Below, in pieces: positions 16,347-23,267 of a stretch of DNA of 29,483 nucleotides. How positions within the stretch are numbered: position 1 is the stretch's first letter; each line of letters starts with the position of its first letter. The notes under the pieces were generated by a model. It ran no database searches. It was not told the origin of the DNA and saw nothing but the letters and a program-made list of their open reading frames with translations. This stretch comes from a virus, in IMG/VR virus record IMGVR_UViG_3300030098_003893, positions 1 through 29,483 of that record; one strand, written 5' to 3'. The position numbers were made by a program, and so were the translations under genes.

Positions 16347-17881
16347 TAAAATGGTGGATCTTCTGGTTCAAACGTAACTTCTGGAAGATCTACTTCTCCT
16401 CTATTCATTTCTGGCACGAACCACACTCTAACCGATTTCCATCTATCTTGGTTATCTTTAAATCTGTAAGTCTTGTCCGCCTCAACACCCTCATTCATTT
16501 CTTTAAGACGTTCTGTTATTTGACCACGAGTATAATGCGTAAATCCATTTCTTTTTAAAAAATCTTGCAAAGAACTAAGTTTAAAATAAGTAAGACCTTC
16601 TTCTGTCCAAGGCTTCCCGGTTAATAACTCTTCTGGACTATGAGCGGAGATTCTAGATGTACAAAAAGACTCAACTAATTCTATAAACAGTCCTCTGTGT
16701 GTAAGTTCATCAGGAACTGAAATACGTGTTGCATCATTTAACAAAGTGTCTATCAGGTCCCTCCAATCATTATCCTTCATCTTAGCTGGCATTTTATACA
16801 TCTGTTCCATGCAAGCACGCTGAAACTCAACCTGCATCTGTAACTGTTTAGTAGACAGTTCGAGCCTTGCTCCATCTACATTAATAAACCAAACAGGAGG
16901 TTCAGACTCTACAACTGTTAACCCTCCTACTACAGGATGAGAGTTGTGAAACCCTATTCCAAATTTACGACTACGACATAAGGACTTATTGCAATGACTT
17001 TGCAAAGGTTCCTGTTTGCACGTAAAAGCATAATCTTTTTTTTCAAGCTGTTCTTGAATAGAAACTATTTCTCTCGCTGGTAATGGTGGATTGCAATAGT
17101 CCATGTTGTGATTTTCCAGTAGTTCCTTCCAATCATTAGGAGAACATTTTCTATAGTATATACCAATATTCAGAAGAGTCATATTACGACCACCCTCTGG
17201 TATTCCAAATTCTGTTAGTTGCTGACAACAAGGAGGTCCATCTGGAAGAACACTGCTTTTAGAACCGAGCTGTATGGAAGCTAATTGTTTAGCTGATATA
17301 CGTAATTTATCTGCTAATTTTAAAAACTTGGTCAAGGATAAGTTGTCACCATTCTTTGCCAAAGCATATCGTGTTGTGTGTTTTGAATTTTGATAGGGTA
17401 AATTTATAAAGTTGCCAATGTCTCCTCTGTCTGCGCGAACTTCTTCTTGCTTTGGAAATATCTCACAATTGCCCCAACCAAGAACAGATGCAAACTCTGC
17501 AAGCCTGTCTCTAACTTCTGAAGCAGAAACCTTTTCTGACAAGAACAAAAATAAATGAGCACCACCCGATTTAGAACGGCACACAACCAAAGGTAATTTA
17601 AATCTTTGAACCTTTTTTAGTAAAGCTGGTATATCTAAATTATAATCGTCAATATCTAACGCACCAAAAGAACATCTGCTCGTCTCATCAATAGGAATGG
17701 ATCCAACTCCAATCTTTCCATCTAGATGATCTTGAACAAGATTTACGGTCAACGGTTCATGGACAATTTGATATTTGGCTTGTGTCTTACCATGTCTGGC
17801 ACGATCTAAAACAGCCGTTTGTCCATGAGCCTTTCCGTATCCCTCAAATAATTGAAGGAATTTTTCTGATGCGCTCCCCAT
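16346..17881 (-). CDS. Archaeo-eukaryotic-type (AEP) primase, TOTE-like
   Basis: A 511-residue primase. Catalytic pattern: GALDIDDY (Asp76 and Asp78, metal binding), SKSGGAHLFLF (103-113, the S.GGxH nucleotide-binding strand), CEIFPKQ (139-145) and NFINLPYQ (157-164). A second region has GGRNMTLLNIGIYYRK (230-245) and four likely ligand cysteines: Cys218 (or 219), 288, 297 and 302, the last within CNKSLCRSRKFG. This matches AEP proteins labelled TOTE-type primase, whose cysteine cluster recalls the Fe-S or zinc site of PriL. It should make primers for the family A polymerase. The C-terminus is EPEDPPF, an acidic tip ending in Phe like that of SSB proteins. It is transcribed with the SSB-like gene through an intervening hairpin. 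Confidence 0.85.
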   Translation of the reverse strand: MGSASEKFLQLFEGYGKAHGQTAVLDRARHGKTQAKYQIVHEPLTVNLVQDHLDGKIGVGSIPIDETSRCSFGALDIDDYNLDIPALLKKVQRFKLPLVVCRSKSGGAHLFLFLSEKVSASEVRDRLAEFASVLGWGNCEIFPKQEEVRADRGDIGNFINLPYQNSKHTTRYALAKNGDNLSLTKFLKLADKLRISAKQLASIQLGSKSSVLPDGPPCCQQLTEFGIPEGGRNMTLLNIGIYYRKCSPNDWKELLENHNMDYCNPPLPAREIVSIQEQLEKKDYAFTCKQEPLQSHCNKSLCRSRKFGIGFHNSHPVVGGLTVVESEPPVWFINVDGARLELSTKQLQMQVEFQRACMEQMYKMPAKMKDNDWRDLIDTLLNDATRISVPDELTHRGLFIELVESFCTSRISAHSPEELLTGKPWTEEGLTYFKLSSLQDFLKRNGFTHYTRGQITERLKEMNEGVEADKTYRFKDNQDRWKSVRVWFVPEMNRGEVDLPEVTFEPEDPPF

Positions 17882-17890
17882 AAGAAAAGT

Positions 17891-17918
17891 GGTCCCCCCG
17901 TGTGCAGACGGGGAGACC
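17891..17918 (-). terminator. Strong hairpin between SSB-like gene and primase (attenuator or terminator)
   Basis: Arms 17891-17901 and 17908-17918 enclose a 6-nt loop. On the plus strand there is one C/A mismatch; on the minus strand that position becomes a G-U pair, so the leftward RNA has an unbroken 11-bp, GC-rich stem. It is followed by ACTTTTCTT and then the primase ATG at 17881. It can act as an intrinsic terminator that lowers primase expression relative to SSB, or mask the purine-rich (GGGGGGA) ribosome site. It begins 10 bases after the SSB-like stop. Confidence 0.65.
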
Positions 17919-17928
17919 GCAGCCCTTC

Positions 17929-18705
17929 CTAGAACGGCACTTCGTCAGAGGACTGATCGTCCAACATCAGATCAGAAGGAGCTACAGAAATCTGCAACTC
18001 TCCTTTTCTAATGTTGGTATGCAGTTCCTTACACTCGTAGTAGGCTTCCATACTCGGAACAGGACTACCTACTTTAACAGACCATGAGTACCAGCTACCT
18101 TTGTCGTTGCCATCCTCTACACTGCTAAGTTGGTATGTATTTGCAAAACTTGGTAAAGTAGCCCCATTATGCTTCTGCATGTGAGCCAGACTATTCCACT
18201 TCTTAGACACTTTAATTTGTGTTTTTTTCATGTCTACAATTGCACTTTCCAGATTTCCATCTTCGTGAACAATTTTGACATAGTGTTGTGCCGTCCTAAC
18301 AAGTTCATTGCCATTTGGCAACAATTCCATTCCTGAGTCTTTGTCACGAACTGCCTGTCGTACTTCTGGACTATTGTGATGTAACTCTCCGACAAATCCA
18401 CCTCCAGACTGACGCGGTACAAACTCCAGAAGTTTCATAATGAAATGCACAGGCAAGACTGTTACGCCCTTATCTGCTTCCCAGATTTTATTAGTAACAG
18501 TATTAAATACGTCTCCCTGGGACGCACCTTCAATAAAAGCTGGGTCATTCTTTTTAAGTTGTGGACTTAACGCCTGTATGATTCGCAGAAAAGGCATCTG
18601 CATGTCACTTGTTGTTATATCTTCTAGTCCCATTCCAGCATCAGCCTCAAATGCATTTGCAAGTTCTGCTGGTAATGTGTTCTCTTTTTTTGGTGCTTTA
18701 GCCAT
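17929..18705 (-). CDS. SSB-like single-stranded DNA-binding protein
   Basis: A 258-residue protein beginning MAKAPKKENTLPAELANAFE. The region MQMPFLRIIQALSPQLKK and following GDVFNT resembles a phage family carried in replication operons and often called ssDNA-binding. The C-terminus, DDQSSDEVPF, is an acidic tail ending Pro-Phe, the tip that in SSB proteins binds partner enzymes. The centre is mixed beta-strand (VTVLPVHFI, KVGSPVP). I do not see a clear OB-fold consensus, so the assignment rests on tail, size and operon position before primase, helicase and polymerase. AAGGAG lies a suitable distance before the ATG. Confidence 0.7.
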   Translation of the reverse strand: MAKAPKKENTLPAELANAFEADAGMGLEDITTSDMQMPFLRIIQALSPQLKKNDPAFIEGASQGDVFNTVTNKIWEADKGVTVLPVHFIMKLLEFVPRQSGGGFVGELHHNSPEVRQAVRDKDSGMELLPNGNELVRTAQHYVKIVHEDGNLESAIVDMKKTQIKVSKKWNSLAHMQKHNGATLPSFANTYQLSSVEDGNDKGSWYSWSVKVGSPVPSMEAYYECKELHTNIRKGELQISVAPSDLMLDDQSSDEVPF

Positions 18706-18709
18706 TGTT

Positions 18710-19282
18710 CTATTCTCCTTTAATCTTTGCTATTGTTCCAACGTGTGCGTTAAATATATCTAGATCTATTTCTTGGTTCGATTCAACTCGTTCACGTATC
18801 AACTTTTTTAATGTCATGGGTTCTACCCAAGTCTTTGCCGAAGTTTCGTATCCTTTGTTTTCAAGATCAGCAACTAAATCTTTCGCAACATTATCCTGAG
18901 TAATTCCAAACGATACACTTACATCGTTTTTAATGAAGTCACCTGCTCCGATCTCTCGAAGATGATCTAGTGCGTTTTTTTTTGCGATAGGATCTTTCGG
19001 CATAGTGCCAGATACAAAAGTTTGTAGTGATACCTTATTGCCTTCAACCTCTACTTTATCTAAATTCATTTCTGCCATTTTTGCAGGTATGTATTCATGT
19101 ACGTAACGGTCTCGGCTTTTCTTTAAAGACTTAACGGTTTTCTCTGCTACTATTATTGACTTATTTACATCCGACAAAATCCGAATCATTTCGCTTAATT
19201 CAGATCCACCTTCCGTTGTCAATTGATCAAATTTAGAAGCATCCGCTTCGATAGCTTCCCAAAGTTCTTCTTTTTCACTCAT
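18710..19282 (-). CDS. Conserved phage replication-operon protein of unknown function
   Basis: A 190-residue protein with a helical N-terminal half (ELWEAIEADASKFDQL, then a KTVKSLKKSRDRY coiled segment), the phrase IPAKMAEMNLDKVEVEGNKV, and a C-terminal part with KTWVEPMTLKKLIRERVES. I recall phage families with this order (an IP..M.E.GL..V.L..G segment followed by a V.P.TLK...RE segment), always near SSB or recombination genes, with no proven role. The ATG at 19282 overlaps the previous stop by one base (TGATG); a TTG one codon earlier is possible but unlikely. Its stop is four bases before the SSB-like ATG. Confidence 0.6.
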   Translation of the reverse strand: MSEKEELWEAIEADASKFDQLTTEGGSELSEMIRILSDVNKSIIVAEKTVKSLKKSRDRYVHEYIPAKMAEMNLDKVEVEGNKVSLQTFVSGTMPKDPIAKKNALDHLREIGAGDFIKNDVSVSFGITQDNVAKDLVADLENKGYETSAKTWVEPMTLKKLIRERVESNQEIDLDIFNAHVGTIAKIKGE

Positions 19283-19629
19283 CAACGTATCTCCTCGTCA
19301 GGGTTTAAGTTCTCAATTCCACCACCTAATAAATTTACCTTTACGGGGTAGTATATTTTTTCAATCTTATCCCACTTCAGCATATTTATTCGGCCATGAT
19401 TTACAGAAGAGGCAAGAGCAAAAGCGATACCGATTATGGCCGGGTCACCCATAGCCAATAACCAGTCATCGTCACTGTAACTCTTTAACTTTCTTCTAAG
19501 TTGCGCCACAACTCGAGACGGGTCTATGTGAACCTGATCGAATGGTGAGGCCAAAGGTTCAAGATCACCCCATTTTGAAGCCGCCACTATATTGACTCGG
19601 GGATTTTCTTGGGTAACAAAGACGCTCAT
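19282..19629 (-). CDS. Conserved phage protein, first gene of replication operon
   Basis: A 115-residue protein beginning MSVFVTQENPRVNIVAASKW. The segments RRKLKSYSDDDWLLAMGDPA, IGIAFA and LKWDKIEKIYYPVKV belong to a small conserved family I recognise from marine and rhodobacterial phages, where it also opens replication operons. No function is known to me. An open frame extends upstream to 19710, but the ATG at 19629 has a very good ribosome site (GGAGAAAG, 2 bases of AT between) and lies directly after the promoter at 19655-19683, so translation should start there. Being first in the operon, it may be an early regulator or replication accessory factor. Confidence 0.7.
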   Translation of the reverse strand: MSVFVTQENPRVNIVAASKWGDLEPLASPFDQVHIDPSRVVAQLRRKLKSYSDDDWLLAMGDPAIIGIAFALASSVNHGRINMLKWDKIEKIYYPVKVNLLGGGIENLNPDEEIR

Positions 19630-19654
19630 ATTCTTTCTCCATTTCTGACTTTTT

Positions 19655-19683
19655 TTAATAAAGACTCTAAAGTTACTTGTCAA
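19655..19683 (-). promoter_or_regulatory. Sigma70-type promoter of the leftward replication operon
   Basis: Reading leftward, TTGACA (19683-19678) is followed after exactly 17 bases by TATTAA (19660-19655), a perfect -35 box and a 4-of-6 or better -10 box. Transcription would begin near 19648, and the first ATG is at 19629 behind GGAGAAAG. The order promoter, short leader, ribosome site and gene is clean, making this the best-supported promoter in the window. Confidence 0.75.
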
Positions 19684-19710
19684 GTGGTATGTTATGGTAT
19701 ATCTTACCAC
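19684..19710. promoter_or_regulatory. Inverted repeat GTGGTA...TACCAC in divergent region (operator candidate)
   Basis: GTGGTA at 19684-19689 and TACCAC at 19705-19710 are inverted copies separated by 15 bases, about one helical turn for the whole site. The site lies between the leftward -35 box and the start of the rightward SNF2 gene. A weak rightward promoter (TTGTCA 19677-19682, TATATC 19698-19703, 15-base spacer) overlaps it. A dimeric regulator here could control both directions; the XRE-type protein at 21881-22099 is a possible binder. This is inference from symmetry and position. Confidence 0.4.
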
Positions 19711-19712
19711 GC

Positions 19713-21161
19713 ATGATGGACATAGATTATCACTACAAAACTAAACCCTATCAGCATCAGGACGATGTTTTAAGAGAATCCTGGAGCAAGACCAACTGGG
19801 CTTATCTTATGGAAATGGGTACAGGTAAGTCCAAGGTTTGCATCGACAATGCCTCGTTGCTTTTTCAAAGGGGTAAGATTAATACGTTCATTGTTGTGGC
19901 TCCCAAGGGCGTTTATCGCAACTGGGCGAACCTAGAAATACCCGCACATATGCCTGATAATATTGATAGAACTGTTGCTATCTGGAAGTCCGGGGCAAAT
20001 AAATCAGAGCGTAAACTTTTAGAGGATCTTCTGGAGCCTTCAGATACTTTTAAAATTCTTGTTATGAATGTTGAGGCACTCTCATCCCCGAAGGGTCGCA
20101 AGTACCTTACAGCTCTTTTACAATCTTCCGAAGCTTTATTGGCGGTGGACGAGTCCACTGCAATCAAATCTCCCAAGGCGAGTCGAACTAAAGCTCTAAT
20201 TAAAGTTGGTGAGTTGGCAAAGTACAAGCGGATCTTAACAGGTTTTCCTGTTACTCAATCGCCTATGGATCTCTGGAGTCAATGTAGATTTTTAAATAAA
20301 AAGTTACTGGGTGACTGTGGAGATAACTTTTTCCAGTTTCAATATCGATACTGCATCATGAAAAAACAACACGTTGGCACTCATAGTTTTAATCGAATTG
20401 TCGGCTATCGAAACTTAGAACAGCTCGGTTCAATATTAAAAAACTTTTCTAGCCGAATCACAAAGGATGAATGTCTCGATTTACCCGACAAGATATATAC
20501 GCAACGAAACATTGCTCTCACTGATGATCAGAAAAGAATTTACACCGAGCTAAAAGAGTTTGCCCTCGCACATATAGATGATCATGATTTCATGACCGCG
20601 AACAATGTCATGACCCAATTATTAAGGATGCAACAGGTTCTGTCTGGTCATGTTAAATCTGATGAAGGTGAGTTTGTAGAAATTAAAGATAACAGACTCA
20701 ACGAACTACTTGACTGCCTCGAAGAGATCGAAGGCAAGGCAATTATCTGGTCACGGTTCAGGTATGATGTAAAGCGCATTACTGAAGCACTGACCAAGGA
20801 ACATGGACCAGGGTCCACGGTATCTTACTTTGGCGACACGAAAGATGAAGAACGTGTCAGTGCCATTGAACAGTTTCAAGAAGGTGGAGCACGGTTCTTT
20901 GTTGGCAACCCGCAAACTGGCGGTTACGGAATTACGTTAACCTCTGCAAAAAATGTTATTTATTTTGCAAACAGTTTTGACTTGGCTGTTCGTATGCAGT
21001 CAGAAGACCGAGCTCATAGAATTGGTCAAACAGATCATGTGAATTATATTGATTTTATTTCAGAAAAAACGATTGATGAGAAGATTGTTAAGGCACTTCG
21101 TAACAAGATGGATATAGCATCCACTGTTATGGGTGAAGAATTAAAAACGTGGCTCACATAA
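19713..21161 (+). CDS. SNF2-like superfamily 2 helicase/translocase
   Basis: A 482-residue SF2 ATPase: KPYQHQDDVLRESW (Q-motif-like), Walker A MGTGKS (35-40), VVAPKGVYRNW (motif Ia), AVDEST (144-149, the DEAH-box equivalent), LTGFPVTQSP (motif III, about 175-184) and motif VI RAHRIGQ (433-439). In SNF2 proteins these drive translocation along duplex DNA without full strand separation. Phages carry similar short forms, probably for replication, recombination or removal of bound proteins. The frame is open to 19677, but related proteins begin near the ATG at 19713 (19716 is an alternative). It opens the rightward operon, divergent from the replication operon. Confidence 0.9.
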   Translation: MMDIDYHYKTKPYQHQDDVLRESWSKTNWAYLMEMGTGKSKVCIDNASLLFQRGKINTFIVVAPKGVYRNWANLEIPAHMPDNIDRTVAIWKSGANKSERKLLEDLLEPSDTFKILVMNVEALSSPKGRKYLTALLQSSEALLAVDESTAIKSPKASRTKALIKVGELAKYKRILTGFPVTQSPMDLWSQCRFLNKKLLGDCGDNFFQFQYRYCIMKKQHVGTHSFNRIVGYRNLEQLGSILKNFSSRITKDECLDLPDKIYTQRNIALTDDQKRIYTELKEFALAHIDDHDFMTANNVMTQLLRMQQVLSGHVKSDEGEFVEIKDNRLNELLDCLEEIEGKAIIWSRFRYDVKRITEALTKEHGPGSTVSYFGDTKDEERVSAIEQFQEGGARFFVGNPQTGGYGITLTSAKNVIYFANSFDLAVRMQSEDRAHRIGQTDHVNYIDFISEKTIDEKIVKALRNKMDIASTVMGEELKTWLT

Positions 21162-21174
21162 AAGGAGAACTACT

Positions 21175-21396
21175 ATGGAAGTAATTACAGCTTTAACTAT
21201 TTCTTTTGCAAGTATGTTTATTGCAGACAACGAAGAATTTTTTGACAAAGTCAAAGAACAAATAAAACAAGGAGCCGAGTGGCATTATGTCGGAAAATCT
21301 CCACTTGATTCTAACTCCAAGTCCATTCCGGCTCAAATATGCATGAACGGCTGTGATGAGCCGTATATCATGTGGAAACTCAAACTACCTGAATAA
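21175..21396 (+). CDS. Small hypothetical protein, 73 residues
   Basis: The ATG follows AAAGGAG with ideal spacing, 13 bases after the SNF2 stop. The product begins MEVITALTISFASMFIADNE, with a short hydrophobic N-terminal part, then an acidic helix (EEFFDKVKEQIKQG), EWHYVGK, and a C-terminal CMNGCDEPYIMWKLKLPE. I recall similar small proteins in related phages but no function. The hydrophobic stretch is too short and interrupted to be a sure membrane segment. Confidence 0.6.
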   Translation: MEVITALTISFASMFIADNEEFFDKVKEQIKQGAEWHYVGKSPLDSNSKSIPAQICMNGCDEPYIMWKLKLPE

Positions 21397-21407
21397 AGGA
21401 TAAAGAC

Positions 21408-21605
21408 ATGCCTGATATTAAAAGATATAAAAGTGTTGCTGTTCCCATACCTACTTGGAAAAAATTATGGAAACTAGCAGATAAAAATCAAAGATCCCCT
21501 GCTCAACAAATTTCATTTTTAGTGGAAATTGCACAAACAGCACCCACGGATGCAGAATTTAGAGTATTATTTTCAGATGTAGAAAAAAATAGGAAAAAGA
21601 AATGA
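21408..21605 (+). CDS. Small ribbon-helix-helix-like protein
   Basis: A 65-residue basic protein beginning MPDIKRYKSVAVPIPTWKKL and continuing WKLADKNQRSPAQQISFLVE. The order of a short beta-strand with alternating residues (KSVAVPI), a helix, a RSP turn and a second helix (AQQISFLVEIA) fits the ribbon-helix-helix DNA-binding fold of Arc/CopG proteins. AAGGA precedes the ATG. The next gene overlaps its stop by four bases (ATGA). It may regulate phage promoters. The fold is inferred from pattern only. Confidence 0.6.
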   Translation: MPDIKRYKSVAVPIPTWKKLWKLADKNQRSPAQQISFLVEIAQTAPTDAEFRVLFSDVEKNRKKK

Positions 21606-21871
21606 ACAAAAAGTATACTCCGTTGGATGATTTTTATGATCATATAAAAATCATTACAAAGGCTACTACAGATTTGAATATGGAAGCAAAAACAATAGTT
21701 CTTTTTAGAGCGGCTCTTGAACTGGGGGCTGAAGAAATGGGTGTTGAAAAAGCTATGAATGTCCTTGCTAGGCTCATGACTTCTACAATGAGTATACTTG
21801 ATGGAGATGAAGAAGCTGATTTTCAAGATATTTTAGAAGACCTAGATATTTCTGACATGACTAAAAATTAA
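21602..21871 (+). CDS. Small acidic helical protein, unknown
   Basis: An 89-residue protein whose ATG overlaps the stop of the ribbon-helix-helix-like gene (ATGA), behind AGGAAAAAG. It is predicted helical (DDFYDHIKIITKATTDLN, RAALELGAEEMGVEKAM), with a strongly acidic tail (ILDGDEEADFQDILEDLD). No motif is recognised. Pairing of a small basic DNA-binding protein with a small acidic one recalls regulator pairs or toxin-antitoxin pairs, but nothing in the sequence proves that. Confidence 0.6.
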   Translation: MNKKYTPLDDFYDHIKIITKATTDLNMEAKTIVLFRAALELGAEEMGVEKAMNVLARLMTSTMSILDGDEEADFQDILEDLDISDMTKN

Positions 21872-21880
21872 TGAGGATAA

Positions 21881-22099
21881 ATGATCAAACAGAAAGAACA
21901 TTGGTCTGTTATATTAACAGATATACGAAAAGAAGCTGGACTTACAAGAACTCAGCTCTCTTCTTTATCTGGTGTTGGATCAAGCACCATAGAAAACTAT
22001 GAAAGATGTAAGATTGTAGAGCCTTCAATATACAAAATTGAAAGTCTTCTTTGTGCGATGGGATATGAATTAGATGCTATTAAAAGGAGAATAATATGA
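21881..22099 (+). CDS. XRE-type helix-turn-helix regulator
   Basis: A 72-residue protein containing a complete HTH_3 domain: WSVILTDIRKEAGLTRTQLS, then SLSGVGSSTIENYERC and a final helix IYKIESLLCAMGYELD. Residues about 20-40 are the helix-turn-helix (LTRTQLSSLSGVGSSTIENYE). Domains of this length bind DNA as dimers and commonly repress phage promoters (Cro/CI type). AGGA lies before the ATG. It belongs to the SNF2 operon and could control the divergent region at 19630-19712 or the region at 26803-27205. Confidence 0.85.
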   Translation: MIKQKEHWSVILTDIRKEAGLTRTQLSSLSGVGSSTIENYERCKIVEPSIYKIESLLCAMGYELDAIKRRII

Positions 22100-22353
22100 T
22101 TAAGTATGCTTTAATTTTAGTCATACATTTGTTTTATCCTGACAAATCTTTATTTCTCCAAGTAGGAACAAAAGAAGAAGGCCCCATGGTTTTTGATTCT
22201 TTTGTAAAGTGTGAAAAATATTTTTTTGAAAACATCATATCTTTGAGACTATGGAGTTTAAATATGATTCCAAAAGATAAGTTGGTTAAAGATATAAGTT
22301 TTTTATGTCATAAAGAAGAAGATGTAATACCTGATTACAAAAAAGAAATTTAA
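22096..22353 (+). CDS. Small protein with hydrophobic N-terminus, unknown
   Basis: An 85-residue protein overlapping the XRE gene by four bases, behind AAGGAG. It begins MIKYALILVIHLFYPDKSLF, a hydrophobic segment that could be a signal peptide or short membrane anchor, followed by a polar part with two cysteines (VKCEKYF, FLCHKEE) and a Lys/Asp-rich end. A periplasmic or membrane-attached role is possible. It meets the hydrolase gene tail to tail with a 4-bp overlap. Confidence 0.55.
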   Translation: MIKYALILVIHLFYPDKSLFLQVGTKEEGPMVFDSFVKCEKYFFENIISLRLWSLNMIPKDKLVKDISFLCHKEEDVIPDYKKEI

Positions 22354-22820
22354 TTAGAATAAAAAATGTGTTGACCAATCTTAAAACGTTTTTCGAGGAT
22401 CTTAGACCAATCAGGACTAACCCAGTCAGCATGATAGTGTGTTGCCTTTTCAAGACCTACAATTTCTATTTCTTTCAATAACAGATTAAAAGCTATGCCT
22501 TGGGCTAAGTTCCATGAATCCTTGTCATTAGGACGTTCTGGCTTTCCATCACACCAATAACTAAACTGACAACGGTTCTTTATAGGAATGTGTTTCCAAT
22601 ACCTACCTTGTCTTACAACCCCACACACTGTATCGGGATAATTAGGATGATCAACTCTATTTTGTATGACTACTCCTACAGCTATCATACCCAATATTCC
22701 CTGATTACGAGCTTCAAAGTAAAGTGCTTCAGCTAAACAATATTGTTCGTTTGCACTAACAGCTTTTGCCGGGAACAATAGTGATAATAAAAATAACAAA
22801 GTTATGATTTTATTTCTCAT
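22350..22820 (-). CDS. SleB-type cell wall hydrolase with signal peptide (endolysin candidate)
   Basis: A 156-residue protein. Residues 1-23 are a clear signal sequence (MRNKIITLLFLLSLLF then PAKAVSA). The mature part shows CLAEALYFEARNQG (28-41), GMIAVGVVIQNRV (44-56) and DTVCGVVRQG (63-72), then CQFSYWCDG (84-92), the hallmark of the Hydrolase_2/SleB family of peptidoglycan glycosidases. Glu31 or Glu36 is the likely catalytic acid. Four cysteines (28, 66, 84, 90) may form disulfides in the periplasm. Export by Sec would allow lysis without a holin for this enzyme. The start overlaps the SET-domain gene by 11 bp. Confidence 0.88.
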   Translation of the reverse strand: MRNKIITLLFLLSLLFPAKAVSANEQYCLAEALYFEARNQGILGMIAVGVVIQNRVDHPNYPDTVCGVVRQGRYWKHIPIKNRCQFSYWCDGKPERPNDKDSWNLAQGIAFNLLLKEIEIVGLEKATHYHADWVSPDWSKILEKRFKIGQHIFYSN

Positions 22821-23127
22821 AATCTAACGTTAGCTCCTCACCCTTCTTTATATTACGCGATGTTACTAGGTTATAAATCTGACAATCATCCCAATCATGA
22901 ATCAGCTCTAAAAAACAATTTTCTTTTTCTGAATGATTTAAAAAGCCTCCAATAGGTGTTCGAATTAATCCTTTGTACATCGGCACGTTAATGTGCGTTG
23001 TGCCAAGATCAGTATCCTTTGGTATATTAACAACAGCAAATATACCAAGACCCTCAATGTCACTTTGACTGATTGTAATCTCATCAGGTAAAGGTCGATA
23101 GTAAAAGGGATTGTAAATGGGAATCAC
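22810..23127 (-). CDS. SET-domain protein (protein-lysine methyltransferase fold)
   Basis: A 105-residue protein starting with GTG at 23127, overlapping the upstream stop by four bases (GTGA). It shows the compact SET pattern: SDIEGLGIFA (22-31), GGFLNHSEKENC (60-71, with the NHS that binds the methyl donor) and NIKKGEELTLDYE (92-104, with the catalytic Tyr103). SET enzymes use S-adenosylmethionine to methylate lysine on proteins. It is short and lacks pre- and post-SET regions, as do other bacterial and phage forms. The target is unknown; host nucleoid or ribosomal proteins are possible. Confidence 0.8.
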   Translation of the reverse strand: MIPIYNPFYYRPLPDEITISQSDIEGLGIFAVVNIPKDTDLGTTHINVPMYKGLIRTPIGGFLNHSEKENCFLELIHDWDDCQIYNLVTSRNIKKGEELTLDYEK

Positions 23128-23267
23128 TCTCTGCTACCCAATGTTTCTTTGAGTAAAATTCTCAACTTATGATCCCACATCATTTTCAAATCCGGGTGAC
23201 CAGCTCTAGCTCTAGCCAGAACTATTTGATCAACTATCCTAGCAAATTTTTCTTTTATATACATCAT
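23124..23267 (-). CDS. Microprotein A, 47 residues, related to that at 24256-24393
   Basis: Read from the minus strand: ATG at 23267 (second ATG at 23264) with AGGAGA at an ideal distance; TGA at 23126-23124 overlaps the SET gene's GTG. It begins MMYIKEKFARIVDQIVLARA and ends WDHKLRILLKETLGSRE. It shares with the microprotein at 24256-24393 the order F..(I/M)(V/I)D...AR..A..PD.....W..KLR.LLK..L. This shared order and the strong ribosome site argue that both are genes. The start overlaps the end of the methyltransferase by 29 bp. Function unknown. Confidence 0.7.
   Translation of the reverse strand: MMYIKEKFARIVDQIVLARARAGHPDLKMMWDHKLRILLKETLGSRE

Noticed and set aside
22824-22833. Perfect 10-bp palindrome CTAACGTTAG before the SleB-type gene
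   Set aside because: It lies inside the coding end of the SET gene and is short enough to be chance; no second copy was seen.
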